Source: Chloroflexi bacterium OLB14
Lineage (GTDB): Bacteria; Chloroflexota; Anaerolineae; Anaerolineales; Villigracilaceae
Assembly (NCBI GenBank): GCA_001567105.1
Contig: LMZR01000064.1
Location: forward strand, 1 to 51,337
DNA: 51,337 nucleotides
Direction: 5' to 3'
This document shows positions 27,243 to 36,386 of this stretch, piece after piece. The position numbers and the translations under genes are program-made. The notes under the pieces are model-generated. The model did not search any database. It was not told the DNA's origin and saw nothing but the letters and a program-made list of their open reading frames with translations. Position 1 is the first letter of the stretch, and every line of letters starts with the position of its first letter.

Positions 27243-28586
27243 ATGAATGCGTTAAAAAATATAATCCGAGACCTTTTTCGTTACCCATCAGCTGTGTTTG
27301 GCATGTCTATCATCCTCTTTCTACTTGGGGTGGCGGTTTACGCTTTAGTCACAATCCCTTATAGTGAAGCAGTACGCCTTTGGCGTGGTGGGGAAGATGT
27401 TTGGTACCAGAACCCGAAATATGCCGCCCCAGCTTGGTTTAATACTTTTTCTAAAATTAAAAGACCAGTCTCTTTCCGTGTCAACACTTTGGACGAAAGT
27501 ATGTCTAAGACAGTTACTTCTGCCGACCAAGATATTTCTAGTGTGGAAATGGTATATGTGTTTGATTACACATACGATACACCCCCACAGGAAATGAATT
27601 TATATTTCACAACAAAATATGATAAAAAGCTACCCTTTGTTTCTATTATTTGGTATACCCCAGATGGTAGGGAAATAAAAATTGCCAACATAGCTTTAGA
27701 AAATAAAGTAACTTATCGCTTTTCTCAAGACCTTAAACTTCAAAAGAGCCTAAAAACTGAACAAGTTATGAAAGCCCTGTTTTTAGACCCAGAAAGTGAA
27801 ACTCCAACTGTAGTAAAAGGACAGTACAAGGTGGAGATTATAGGCGCTACTTTTGAAGCCGGCTCAACTATTGATGCTGAATTTGTCTTTCATGGCGATT
27901 TATATGGTTTAGCAGGCACAGATAAATATCGCCGCGACCTCTTTTTGCCTTTGTTATATGGAACCCCAATCGCTTTGGCATTTGGTTTACTTGCCGCTCT
28001 TGGCACAGCACTCTTAACTATGGTTATTGCTGCCGTAGGTACTTGGTATGGTGGTTGGGTAGATGAATTAATTCAGCGTATTACTGAGGTAAACCTTGTT
28101 TTGCCGTTCCTATCAATTCTGATTATGGTTGGCACATTCTACTCTCGCAGTATTTGGCTCATGCTAGGCATTACTATTTTGCTGAGTATTTTTGGTGGGT
28201 CAATTAAAACGTACCGAGCCATTTTCTTACAATCAAAAGAAGCTAGCTACATAGAAGCTGCACGTGCTTATGGCGCCTCAAGCTCACGCATCATTTTTAT
28301 GTACCTGATTCCCAGAATGATTCCCCTCCTTATTCCCACCTTAGTTTCTTCTGTTCCAGGCTTCGTGTTTTTAGAAGCCTCATTAGCAGTTTTGGGGCTG
28401 GGCGACCCTGTGTTACCAACATGGGGCAAAGTTATCAACGATGCCTTCACGGATGGTGCATTATATCGGGGCTTATATTACTGGGTATTAGAACCTGCTA
28501 TCTTATTAATGTTTACAGGCTTAGGATTTGCCATCCTTGGCTTTGCATTGGATCGTATCTTTAATCCACGCTTGAGGGATGTATAA
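27243..28586 (+). CDS. OppC-like ABC permease with large extracytoplasmic insert (system 2)
   Basis: A 447-aa permease, about 100 residues longer than normal OppC. TM1 is at about 15-38. Residues 40-225 form an extracytoplasmic, beta-rich domain (for example PVSFRVNTLDESM, EMNLYFTTKYDKK, TVVKGQYKVEIIG). Then comes the family segment GLAGTDKYRRDLFLPLLYGTPIALAFG, five membrane segments and the EAA loop YIEAARAYGASSSRIIFMYLIPRMIP, with the ending RIFNPRLRDV. GGAGGAGGG precedes the ATG. The insert faces the receptor side, so it may contact the permuted binding protein. Confidence 0.9.
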   Translation: MNALKNIIRDLFRYPSAVFGMSIILFLLGVAVYALVTIPYSEAVRLWRGGEDVWYQNPKYAAPAWFNTFSKIKRPVSFRVNTLDESMSKTVTSADQDISSVEMVYVFDYTYDTPPQEMNLYFTTKYDKKLPFVSIIWYTPDGREIKIANIALENKVTYRFSQDLKLQKSLKTEQVMKALFLDPESETPTVVKGQYKVEIIGATFEAGSTIDAEFVFHGDLYGLAGTDKYRRDLFLPLLYGTPIALAFGLLAALGTALLTMVIAAVGTWYGGWVDELIQRITEVNLVLPFLSILIMVGTFYSRSIWLMLGITILLSIFGGSIKTYRAIFLQSKEASYIEAARAYGASSSRIIFMYLIPRMIPLLIPTLVSSVPGFVFLEASLAVLGLGDPVLPTWGKVINDAFTDGALYRGLYYWVLEPAILLMFTGLGFAILGFALDRIFNPRLRDV

Positions 28587-28590
28587 CATA

Positions 28591-29550
28591 ATGAATCAAA
28601 CAAAATTACTCCGTATTGAAGATTTAGTATTACATTTTAATACTGCCAAAGGACCTGTTCAGGCAGTAGATGGTGTTCATTTTGAGTTAGATTCAAATCG
28701 TGCTGTGGTAGTTTTAGGAGAATCAGGTTGCGGCAAAAGTTCTTTAGCAAAAGCAATATTACGGTTGCTACCTCGTAATGCCGGTACTTTTTCGGGTCAT
28801 ATTTATCTTGAGGGGAAAGATATTATGGAACTTTCTGAAGAAGAATTTCGCCAGAATATTCGCTGGGCATCCATTTCTATGGTGCCACAAGCTGCCATGA
28901 ATTCCTTAAATCCAGTTATGCGTGTTGGGGATCAAGTTGCAGAACCTGCCATCATTCACCTTGGTGTAGATAAGGCAGGCGCTATTTCCTTAGTCAAGAA
29001 GATGTTTCAACATGTAGGCGTCCCAGAAGATTTTATTAGCCGATATCCCTTTGAATTGAGCGGCGGAATGAGACAGCGTGTAGCCATTGCTATGTCATTA
29101 GTTACATCTCCTAATTTGATTATTTTAGATGAACCAACTTCAGCTTTAGATGTATTAACTCAAGCGAATATCTTTAACGTGCTTAAACGCCTCAAAAAGG
29201 AATTAGGCATTAGTTTTATTCTGATAACCCATGATATCGCTACATCTAGCGAACTGGCAGATGATGTTGCTGTAATGTATGCTGGGCAAATTGTGGAAGT
29301 GAGTGATGCACACCGCTTTTTTGACAAACCCTTACACCCTTATTCTCAAAAATTAATGGCGAGTGTACCAAGATTACACGGGGGGCAAGAACCTGAATTT
29401 ATTACAGGCAGACCGCCAAGCCTCATCACTCCTCCTAAAGGTTGTCGTTTTGCGGATCGTTGCCCAAGCCGATTTGAGAAATGTTCACAAGAACCTCCGG
29501 TTGTTGAAGTTGAGGGGCGCAAAGTTAAATGCTGGTTATATACGAGTTAG
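28591..29550 (+). CDS. Oligopeptide ABC transporter ATPase, OppD type (system 2)
   Basis: A 319-aa ATPase with Walker A GESGCGKS near 45-52, VPQAAMNSLNP (Q-loop), signature [13 protein letters not shown] and Walker B LIILDEP. The C-terminal oligo_HPY region has CRFADRCPSRFEKC and a final KCWL. The start is uncertain: ATG 28591 gives a typical N-terminus (MNQTKLLRIEDL) but is 12 bases from GAGGG, while ATG 28579 overlaps the permease stop and adds four residues. Confidence 0.92.
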   Translation: MNQTKLLRIEDLVLHFNTAKGPVQAVDGVHFELDSNRAVVVLGESGCGKSSLAKAILRLLPRNAGTFSGHIYLEGKDIMELSEEEFRQNIRWASISMVPQAAMNSLNPVMRVGDQVAEPAIIHLGVDKAGAISLVKKMFQHVGVPEDFISRYPFELSGGMRQRVAIAMSLVTSPNLIILDEPTSALDVLTQANIFNVLKRLKKELGISFILITHDIATSSELADDVAVMYAGQIVEVSDAHRFFDKPLHPYSQKLMASVPRLHGGQEPEFITGRPPSLITPPKGCRFADRCPSRFEKCSQEPPVVEVEGRKVKCWLYTS

Positions 29551-29562
29551 GAGAAAATAGTT

Positions 29563-30582
29563 ATGGCTGTCACTTCCTCGGTGAAAGAAATTGAGCAAAA
29601 AGAAGATCGAAAAGTACTTCTTTCAATTGAAGATTTGCATGTTTGGTTTGAACTCAAGCGATTTGGCTTTGGGCATGCTGGTTATGTTAAGGCAGTAGAT
29701 GGAGTTGATTTTAATATCTTACAAGGTGAAACCATAGCTGTAGTGGGTGAGAGCGGCTGTGGAAAATCTAGTTTAATGAAAACAATTCTGGCATTGCATA
29801 AACCGACCAAAGGGAAAGTTAGCTTTGACGGTAAAAATCTTGCTGAGTTAGATAGAAAAGGCTTAGACTGGTATCGCTCCAATGTAGGTTATATTCAACA
29901 AGACCCTTATGGTGCGTTGCCACCTTTTATGGATATTCAAAAAATTCTGGAAGAGCCACTCATTGTAGGTGGCGTAAAGAATAAAGAAGAACGCTTGGCT
30001 CGTATTCGCAAGGCGATGGAAGAAGTGAAACTTACCCCAGTGGAGGATTTTCTACAAAAATATCCACATATGTTAAGCGGTGGGCAACAACAACGTGTGG
30101 TGATTGCTCGCGCTATGATTATGGAGCCAAGATTCCTCGTTGCTGATGAGCCTGTTTCAATGCTTGATGCTTCTGTGCGTGTGGAAATTTTGAAACTTTT
30201 ACGTGCTTTGCAAGAAGAGCATCATCTTTCTGTTATTTATATTACGCATGATCTTTCTACTGTGAGTTACTTCTCTGAAAGAATATTTGTAATGTATGCT
30301 GGTAATTTGGTAGAGAAAGCACAAGTGCGTCAGGTGTTAGATAACCCACTGCATCCATATACTCAAGCATTGCTGACGGGGACATCTGAACCTGATGCCC
30401 ACAATGCTGAAACTTTCAAAGAACTCCCCCCAGGTGAGCCACCTAGTTTGGTAAATCCGCCAACGGGATGTCGTTTTCACCCACGTTGCTCTAAAATAAT
30501 TGAAGGTCTGTGCAATGTGCAAGAACCACCAGATTTTGAGCCAGAGCCTGGCCATTTAGTTGCGTGTTGGTTATATAAATAA
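29563..30582 (+). CDS. Oligopeptide ABC transporter ATPase, OppF type (system 2)
   Basis: A 339-aa partner ATPase with Walker A GESGCGKS (about 61-68), IQQDPYGALPP (Q-loop), signature LSGGQQQRVVIARAM and Walker B FLVADEP. The C-terminal extension has CRFHPRCSKIIEGLC and a final ACWL. AGGAG precedes the ATG. The N-terminus is about 15 residues longer than in OppF1. Confidence 0.93.
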   Translation: MAVTSSVKEIEQKEDRKVLLSIEDLHVWFELKRFGFGHAGYVKAVDGVDFNILQGETIAVVGESGCGKSSLMKTILALHKPTKGKVSFDGKNLAELDRKGLDWYRSNVGYIQQDPYGALPPFMDIQKILEEPLIVGGVKNKEERLARIRKAMEEVKLTPVEDFLQKYPHMLSGGQQQRVVIARAMIMEPRFLVADEPVSMLDASVRVEILKLLRALQEEHHLSVIYITHDLSTVSYFSERIFVMYAGNLVEKAQVRQVLDNPLHPYTQALLTGTSEPDAHNAETFKELPPGEPPSLVNPPTGCRFHPRCSKIIEGLCNVQEPPDFEPEPGHLVACWLYK

Positions 30583-30830
30583 TGTTACGCGATAAACTTT
30601 TAAGCCACCCAAAACTTTTGTTATTCATCGCTTTTTTGTTGATGTTGTTTGGTGTGGTTATGCCGTTTTTGATGGTGATTAAGGTAGTTGAATCGACTTT
30701 CTTTTGGAATTTCCTTTCTTATATCTCTTCTACTTTAGGAATTTTGTTAGGTGTGGTGGCTATGGCGGCATCGCACTTGGTGAATAAGTATAAGAGTAAA
30801 AAGGATGATGATATAGATAGGTATAGGTAA
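30582..30830 (+). CDS. Small two-helix membrane protein at the end of system 2
   Basis: An 82-aa protein with two membrane segments (about 12-33 and 42-65), a basic N-terminus and a charged C-terminal tail (KYKSKKDDDIDRYR). The start shares one base with the preceding stop (TAATG), implying translational coupling, and a terminator follows. I recognise no family. It may be an accessory of transport system 2. Confidence 0.7.
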   Translation: MLRDKLLSHPKLLLFIAFLLMLFGVVMPFLMVIKVVESTFFWNFLSYISSTLGILLGVVAMAASHLVNKYKSKKDDDIDRYR

Positions 30831-30852
30831 TTTGGTTGAAGAATAGTTTTTT

Positions 30853-30885
30853 GAGCCTGCTAGCAGATTGCTGGCAGGCTCTTTT
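30853..30885 (+). terminator. Rho-independent terminator of system 2
   Basis: GAGCCTGC (30853-30860) pairs with GCAGGCTC (30874-30881), with further pairing in the loop, and is followed directly by TTTT. It lies about 20 bases beyond the last gene of the operon. Confidence 0.85.
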
Positions 30886-30958
30886 ATCAGCTATGTGGTG
30901 GCTGGGGCGCAGAAGCCAACTAACCCTACGTCAGAAGCGTGAGTATTTGTCAAATATT

Positions 30959-30967
30959 TGCTATAAT
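30959..30967 (+). promoter_or_regulatory. Extended -10 promoter of the third peptide-transport set
   Basis: TGCTATAAT is an extended -10 box, 26 bases before the OppD start codon, without a good -35 box. The same TGCTATAAT form is used at 35021-35029. Confidence 0.6.
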
Positions 30968-30993
30968 TCAACAACCTAAATTCAGGAGTCTTA

Positions 30994-32014
30994 ATGAATC
31001 AGAAGCCTTTGTTAGAAGTTAAAAAATTTGAAGACTTATTTTTATACCGAAGATGGTGCGGTGCGCGCTGTTGATGGCGTTGATTTTTATGTCCATGCTG
31101 GTGAGGTGTTGGGCATTGTGGGGGAGAGTGGTTGCGGTAAGAGTGTGACATCGCTTTCGGTGATGCGTTTGTTGACCCCGCCCGGGAAAATTATTGACGG
31201 TGAGATTTTTTTTGATGGCAAGAATTTGTTGGATGCTACTGAGGCGGAGATGATGCAGGTGCGTGGTAATCGTATTTCGATGATTTTTCAACAACCACAG
31301 TCATCTTTGAATCCGGTGTTTAAGGCTGGGGATCAGATTTCTGAGGTGTTAAATATTCATCAAGACCTTGGTAAGGAGGAGGGGCAACAGCGGGCAATTG
31401 AGTTGTTGAAAATGGTTGGTATTCCAGACCCTGCTCGGCGGGCTGATTCGTTTCCGCACGAACTTTCGGGTGGTATGGCGCAACGGGTGATGATTGCAAT
31501 GGCGATGGCTTGTAACCCCGATTTGTTGATTGCGGATGAGCCTACTACGGCTTTAGATGTGACTATTCAAGCTCAAATTTTAGATTTGATGCGGGCTATG
31601 AAGGAAAAACTTGGCTCTGCTATGATTTTGATTACACATGATTTAGGTGTGATTGCGGAGATGGCAGACCGTGTGGCGGTGATGTATGCTGGTGAGGTGG
31701 TAGAGGAAAGTTCGGTTACATCTTTGTTTGATGGCGCGCTTCATCCTTATACCAATGGTTTGATTGGCTCTATTCCAGTTTTGGGCGAACGCCGTGACCG
31801 ACTTGATGTGATTCCCGGTAGTGTGCCAAATCTGATTAATCCGCCGTCGGGTTGCCGTTTTGCGCCGCGCTGTAAGGCACGTGTTGAGCATAACTTGAAG
31901 ATTTGTACCGAACAGCACCCTGATTTGATTCAAATTTCTGAAGGGCATAAAGTTCGTTGTTGGTTATATCAAGATGCTGATGGATATACTGCTCCAAAAA
32001 AATCTGGTAAATAG
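30994..32014 (+). CDS. Oligopeptide ABC transporter ATPase, OppD type (system 3; frame broken near start)
   Basis: A roughly 339-aa ATPase. The ATG at 30994 follows AGGAG and encodes MNQKPLLEVK; one A too many in the A6 run at 31020-31025 then shifts the frame. With one A removed the protein reads ...[24 protein letters not shown]..., as in OppD1. Walker [10 protein letters not shown]-loop FQQPQSSLNP, signature LSGGMAQRVMIAM and Walker B LLIADEP are intact in the main frame (31028-32014). C-terminal cysteines are present (CRFAPRCKARVEHNLKIC, RCWL). No permease genes belong to this set. Confidence 0.9.
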
Positions 32015-32035
32015 GATTAAAGAGAAGATATAGAT

Positions 32036-33031
32036 ATGAATACAAAAAACTCAAATGCACAGAGCAAATCAGATCTTTTGGTGGTTAAGAACTTAAAAAA
32101 ATATTTCCCTGTTCGCAGTGGTGTTATGCAAAAGGTTACCAATCATGTAAAAGCAGTAGATGATGTTAGCTTTACTGTAAAGCAAGGTGAAACTTTAGGC
32201 ATGGTAGGCGAATCGGGTTGCGGTAAGACAACGATTGGTAGAGCAATTTTACGGCTAGTGGAACCCACAGCTGGCGAGGTGACATTTGAAGGCAAGGATG
32301 TCGTCAAAATGACGGACAGAGAATTAAAGCCTTTACGCCGTGATATGCAAATTATTTTTCAAGATCCTTATGCTTCTTTGAACCCACGTATGCCAATTGG
32401 CGAATCTGTTATGGAAGGTTTGCATATTCACAAAATTGGCACACCACAAGAGCGTTGGGAAATGGCTATCAATATGTTAAAAAAAGTGGGTTTAGAAGAA
32501 TACCACGCCCGCCGTTACCCACATGAATTTTCAGGCGGGCAACGTCAACGTATTGGGATTGCTCGTGCATTAGCTTTGAAACCAAAATTTATTGTTTGTG
32601 ATGAACCCGTCTCTGCATTAGATGTTTCCATCCAATCTCAAGTATTAAATATTCTCAAAGATCTGCAAGCTGAATTTGGATTAACCTACCTTTTTATTGC
32701 TCATAACTTAAGTGTCGTAGAACATATCTCTGACCGTGTAGCAGTGATGTACTTAGGAAAAATGGTAGAACTTACAGACCGCGACTCTTTATACAAAGAA
32801 CCGCTTCACCCTTACACCCAAGCCTTACTTTCAGCAATTCCAGTTTCACACCCTAGTGAGAAGCGCTCGCGCACCATCCTCAAAGGTGATGTCCCCAGCC
32901 CCCTTAATCCTCCTACAGGCTGTCGCTTCCACACACGTTGTCCGATTGCCATTGAAAAATGTAGCCAAGAAGAACCAGAATTTCGTGAAGTTCGCACAGG
33001 GCATTATGTGGCTTGCTGGCTAGCTGAATAA
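32036..33031 (+). CDS. Oligopeptide ABC transporter ATPase, OppF type (system 3)
   Basis: A 331-aa ATPase very like OppF1: Walker [21 protein letters not shown], signature [15 protein letters not shown], Walker B FIVCDEP, and C-terminal [14 protein letters not shown] with ACWL. It follows OppD3 by 21 bases. With OppD3 it could power permeases encoded elsewhere, or serve system 1 or 2 in common, since this set lacks its own permeases. Confidence 0.93.
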   Translation: MNTKNSNAQSKSDLLVVKNLKKYFPVRSGVMQKVTNHVKAVDDVSFTVKQGETLGMVGESGCGKTTIGRAILRLVEPTAGEVTFEGKDVVKMTDRELKPLRRDMQIIFQDPYASLNPRMPIGESVMEGLHIHKIGTPQERWEMAINMLKKVGLEEYHARRYPHEFSGGQRQRIGIARALALKPKFIVCDEPVSALDVSIQSQVLNILKDLQAEFGLTYLFIAHNLSVVEHISDRVAVMYLGKMVELTDRDSLYKEPLHPYTQALLSAIPVSHPSEKRSRTILKGDVPSPLNPPTGCRFHTRCPIAIEKCSQEEPEFREVRTGHYVACWLAE

Positions 33032-33035
33032 ACTC

Positions 33036-33060
33036 AAGAGACTGCTTCGGTAGTCTCTTT
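33036..33060 (+). terminator. Rho-independent terminator of the third ATPase pair
   Basis: An eight-base-pair stem (AAGAGACT / AGTCTCTT) with loop GCTTCGGT is followed by TTTATTT, four bases after the OppF3 stop. Confidence 0.85.
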
Positions 33061-33074
33061 TTATTTAACATGGT

Positions 33075-33080
33075 TATAAT
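33075..33080 (+). promoter_or_regulatory. -10 box placed for a leaderless lipoprotein transcript
   Basis: TATAAT ends seven bases before the ATG at 33088, with no ribosome site between. It suggests a leaderless mRNA for the third binding lipoprotein, independent of the ATPase pair that ends at a terminator just upstream. The -35 region is poor. Confidence 0.4.
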
Positions 33081-33087
33081 ATTCCGC

Positions 33088-34998
33088 ATGAAAAAAAATA
33101 TTTTATTTATCATTTTATTGATATTCCTAACAAGCTGTGTGCGCTTTCAAACTTTTGACAAAACCCCAACCGCCTCAAGCTCAATACCTACACCTGTTCA
33201 ATTAACCCCAACTGTAACTACCTCCCAACTGACTGTATGCCTTGGTAGCGAGCCAAATAGTTTATACCCATTTGGCGAATTAAACGCCCCAGCGCGCAGT
33301 GTATTAGCCGCAATTTACAACGGACCGATAGATAATGTCGATTTTGAATACCAGCCTGTAATTTTGACGCAACTACCTACCCTAGAAAATGGCGATGCTC
33401 AAATAGCAAAAGTTACAGTGAAAGCAGGAGACAAAATTGTAGATGCAACTGGCAACCTAGTAACTTTAGAAAAAGGTGTAAAAGTTAAACCTGCTGGGTG
33501 TCGTAACAATGCCTGCGCCATTACTTACGATGGCACAACCACCATTGAAATGGAACAGATGATTGCCACTTTTCGGATGCGCCAAGATTTAACATGGTCT
33601 GACGGCACACCTATTGTTGCAGATGACTCTCTGTATGCTTTTGAAATTCAAACTGAAACGAATGTCAATTCTTATTTAATACAGCGAACCGAAATTTACG
33701 AAGTCGCCGATGCGTATACGCTCCAATGGTTTGGCGCGCCAGGTTTTATAGACCCAACATTCTTCACTAACTTTTGGCAACCCGCCCCAAGGCACCTATG
33801 GAGTGAATTCCCTGCTGAACAACTAGCATCTATTGATATTGCTTCACGTATGCCAACAAGTTGGGGACCTTACATAGTTAAGGAATGGATTCCAAATGAC
33901 CACATTACCTTATCTAAAAACCCATATTACTTCCGCGCGCGAGATGGCTTCCCCAAAACAGATGAAATTATTTTTCGTTTTATCTCAAATGCCGATGTGG
34001 CAGTGAGTGAATTAATTGCAGGACGTTGTGATATCTTAGACCCTTCGATTAATTTAGATAACCATATTGGGCTGTTACAAGAAATGCAGCTTGCTGAACA
34101 AGCTCAAGCCTTTGTAACTACAGGTATGTCGATAGAGTGGCTAGGCTTAGGAATTACTCCCGCCTCTTACGATAATGGCTATGTAGTAAATCAAGACCGC
34201 CCTAACTACTTTGCAGATATTTATACTCGCCAAGCCCTAACTTACTGTACTAACCGTCAAGCAATTGTAGATAATGTTTTGTTTGGTGCCACTAGTGTAC
34301 CTGCTAGCTACGTGCCCAAAAATCACCCAACTTATGATGCAAACCTTAAAGCCATTCCGTATGACCCTCAGGTTGGCATCTCTTTACTAGAGCAAGCAGG
34401 CTGGCAAGACCATGATAATAATCCATCCACACCACGTCAGGCAATTAACGTTCGCAATGTGGCATACAAAACACCTTTAGTACTAAATTATTACACCACA
34501 TCTACCGCCCAACGCCGTCAAGTAACAGCTATCCTTGAAGATTCATTAGCAGAATGTGGTATTGGGTTAAACATCCAATATTTTTCACAAAATGATTTAT
34601 ACGCCCCACACGGGTTATTATTTGGTAGGCAATTTGATTTGGCTGAATATGCACTAGGTGTAGAAAGTGTAGAACCTGCTTGCCATTGGTTCACCTCTGC
34701 TGAAATCCCAAATGAATCTAATGCTTGGAGCGGAACAAACCTCTCAGGCTTCAGTAATACAAACTATGATATTGCCTGCCAGAATGCTCAATCATATTTG
34801 CGAGGCGAACAAGAATATTTGAACGAATATCGTCAGACGCAAATCCTCTTTGCCGAAGAACTGCCTGCCATTCCATTGTTTTATCGTTTGCGTGTTGCCG
34901 CCACCCGCCCTGAAGTATGTGGCTTTGCACTCGATTCCACTGCTAACACATTATGGAACATTGAATCTATAACGATAGGCGAAACCTGTCAAAATTGA
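33088..34998 (+). CDS. Peptide-binding lipoprotein, SBP family 5 (system 3)
   Basis: A 636-aa receptor lipoprotein with a short signal peptide and lipobox LTSC (Cys17), then a Ser/Thr/Pro linker. The normal family order is kept: TVCLGSEPNSLYPFG near the mature start, an insert of about 60 residues with GNLVTLEKGVKVKPAGC, then LTWSDGTPIVADDSLYAFEI, GPYIVKEWIPNDHITLSKNPYYF, YTRQALTYCTNRQAIVDNVL and a C-terminal lobe ending in PAIPLFYRLRVAATRPEVCGF. An upstream in-frame ATG at 33070 precedes the signal peptide and overlaps the -10 box, so I use 33088. Probable ligand is a peptide, unproven. Confidence 0.9.
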   Translation: MKKNILFIILLIFLTSCVRFQTFDKTPTASSSIPTPVQLTPTVTTSQLTVCLGSEPNSLYPFGELNAPARSVLAAIYNGPIDNVDFEYQPVILTQLPTLENGDAQIAKVTVKAGDKIVDATGNLVTLEKGVKVKPAGCRNNACAITYDGTTTIEMEQMIATFRMRQDLTWSDGTPIVADDSLYAFEIQTETNVNSYLIQRTEIYEVADAYTLQWFGAPGFIDPTFFTNFWQPAPRHLWSEFPAEQLASIDIASRMPTSWGPYIVKEWIPNDHITLSKNPYYFRARDGFPKTDEIIFRFISNADVAVSELIAGRCDILDPSINLDNHIGLLQEMQLAEQAQAFVTTGMSIEWLGLGITPASYDNGYVVNQDRPNYFADIYTRQALTYCTNRQAIVDNVLFGATSVPASYVPKNHPTYDANLKAIPYDPQVGISLLEQAGWQDHDNNPSTPRQAINVRNVAYKTPLVLNYYTTSTAQRRQVTAILEDSLAECGIGLNIQYFSQNDLYAPHGLLFGRQFDLAEYALGVESVEPACHWFTSAEIPNESNAWSGTNLSGFSNTNYDIACQNAQSYLRGEQEYLNEYRQTQILFAEELPAIPLFYRLRVAATRPEVCGFALDSTANTLWNIESITIGETCQN

Positions 34999-35020
34999 TT
35001 GGTGCTAACAAGGCGAAATT

Positions 35021-35029
35021 TGCTATAAT
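35021..35029 (+). promoter_or_regulatory. Extended -10 promoter of the receiver-roadblock gene
   Basis: TGCTATAAT lies about 70 bases upstream of the ATG. No good -35 box is seen. Confidence 0.5.
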
Positions 35030-35097
35030 TTATTTATTAATTGCACCAAGAATTCATCTTTTTATTTCATCTGCATAGATGATAGAGTAGGAAATAT

Positions 35098-36156
35098 ATG
35101 GAACGAAGAGTTCTATTAGTGGATGACCAACGTGATATTTTGAAATTATTAAAAACCACATTGGAAACACTTAAAAATGACGAAATAAAAATATCCGAAG
35201 CGCCATCAGGTGAAGAAGCTTTACTTGAATCTAGCCGACATAAGATAGATTTACTCGTCACCGATTATAAATTGCCCGGTATGAGTGGCATAGAATTAAC
35301 CCATAAAATACGAGCGCGTCATCCTGAAGTAAAAGTAATTTTAATTACAGGCATGACGGATAAAAAATCGCGTGACGAAATGATAAATGCTGGCGCATTA
35401 GCCATCTTTGATAAACCCATCCCTATTGCAGATTTTTTAGATTCTGTTGAGCGAGGGTTAAGTATCGTCCAAACAATTTTCCCTGCAGAAAAACTTAACG
35501 AAGGCGTCGAAGAAAAGCGCCATACGCGAATATCAGACCTAATTGCAAACTTCAGGCAGGATGTAGGTGCCGAAGCGATTTTCCTCATCAATGATAGAGG
35601 CTTAGTGCAAGCACGCACTGGCGCATTGCATGATTCAAGTATGGAAGTATCGCTCATCTCTGCCCTCATGGCAATTCATAATGCTAGCCTCAAAGTGGCT
35701 CGTTATAATCATCAAGAAAAATTAGATGCTTATCATGTTTTTAGCAGCGGTGACCATGATTTACTTTTTGTTCCCGTTACACAACTATATGCCTTACTTG
35801 TGGCGGGAAATGGGCTTGCTACTGAAGAGCGCATCTTAGAAAGTATTAGTGGATTATTAGCTTTGAGAACTGAATTGGAACGTGCGCTTAAATCTATGGG
35901 TGTTACTGGAGAATTAAAATCCGCTTCTGCCGCTGTTCCAACTGTTCCTCTCCGACAGACCGATAAACTAGCTCGAGCAGTGCCAGCCCCCGAAATGGAA
36001 GAACTTTTGAATAAAGCACCCGAACAAAAAGAAAAGACTGAACAACTGAATGACTTTTGGGAACAAGCCGCAAAAAAGAATGCCAACAAGCCTATTAATT
36101 CCAACGTGATGTCTATTGAAGAAGCACGCAAGCAAGGTCTTATTTCAGACAACTAA
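35098..36156 (+). CDS. Response-regulator receiver protein with roadblock/LC7-like domain
   Basis: A 352-aa cytoplasmic protein. Residues 1-125 are a receiver domain (LLVDD, phospho-acceptor Asp56 in LLVTDYKLPGMSG, Lys in FDKPIP). Residues about 145-260 resemble a roadblock/LC7 fold (VGAEAIFLINDRGLVQARTG, then LYALLVAGNGLA), a module that regulates small GTPases of the MglA/Ras type. The last 100 residues are charged and probably disordered. There is no DNA-binding domain or adjacent kinase. It probably acts by protein contact in a signalling or polarity pathway, with partners not encoded here. Confidence 0.8.
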   Translation: MERRVLLVDDQRDILKLLKTTLETLKNDEIKISEAPSGEEALLESSRHKIDLLVTDYKLPGMSGIELTHKIRARHPEVKVILITGMTDKKSRDEMINAGALAIFDKPIPIADFLDSVERGLSIVQTIFPAEKLNEGVEEKRHTRISDLIANFRQDVGAEAIFLINDRGLVQARTGALHDSSMEVSLISALMAIHNASLKVARYNHQEKLDAYHVFSSGDHDLLFVPVTQLYALLVAGNGLATEERILESISGLLALRTELERALKSMGVTGELKSASAAVPTVPLRQTDKLARAVPAPEMEELLNKAPEQKEKTEQLNDFWEQAAKKNANKPINSNVMSIEEARKQGLISDN

Positions 36157-36184
36157 AAAAAATGTGATACAATACTGCCCGCAC

Positions 36185-36258
36185 TGGGGTATGGTGCAAT
36201 GGCAGCACACCAGCCTTTGGAGCTGTGGATCTTGGTTCGAATCCAGGTACCCCAGCCA
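36185..36258 (+). tRNA. tRNA-Gln (anticodon TTG)
   Basis: A full cloverleaf is visible: acceptor TGGGGTA pairs with TACCCCA, the D arm follows, the anticodon stem CAGC/GCTG encloses loop CTTTGGA with anticodon TTG, and the T arm contains GGTTCGAATCC. The discriminator G is followed by an encoded CCA (36256-36258). A TACAAT at 36168-36173 is a likely -10 box. Confidence 0.95.
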
Positions 36259-36270
36259 CACTCTATTTTG

Positions 36271-36321
36271 AAACGGGATTTGTCGCAGAATTATTTTGTT
36301 CTTGCACAAATCCCGTTTTCG
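36271..36321 (+). terminator. Terminator of the tRNA-Gln gene
   Basis: AAACGGGATTTGT (36271-36283) pairs perfectly with ACAAATCCCGTTT (36306-36318), followed by TTCG. The loop is 22 bases. It closes the tRNA transcript before glmU. Confidence 0.75.
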
Positions 36322-36386
36322 CCTATGAAAAAAGTTTTTGATTTTGTCTTAGATAAACTTTCTAATGCCATACTAAAGGTGAACTT

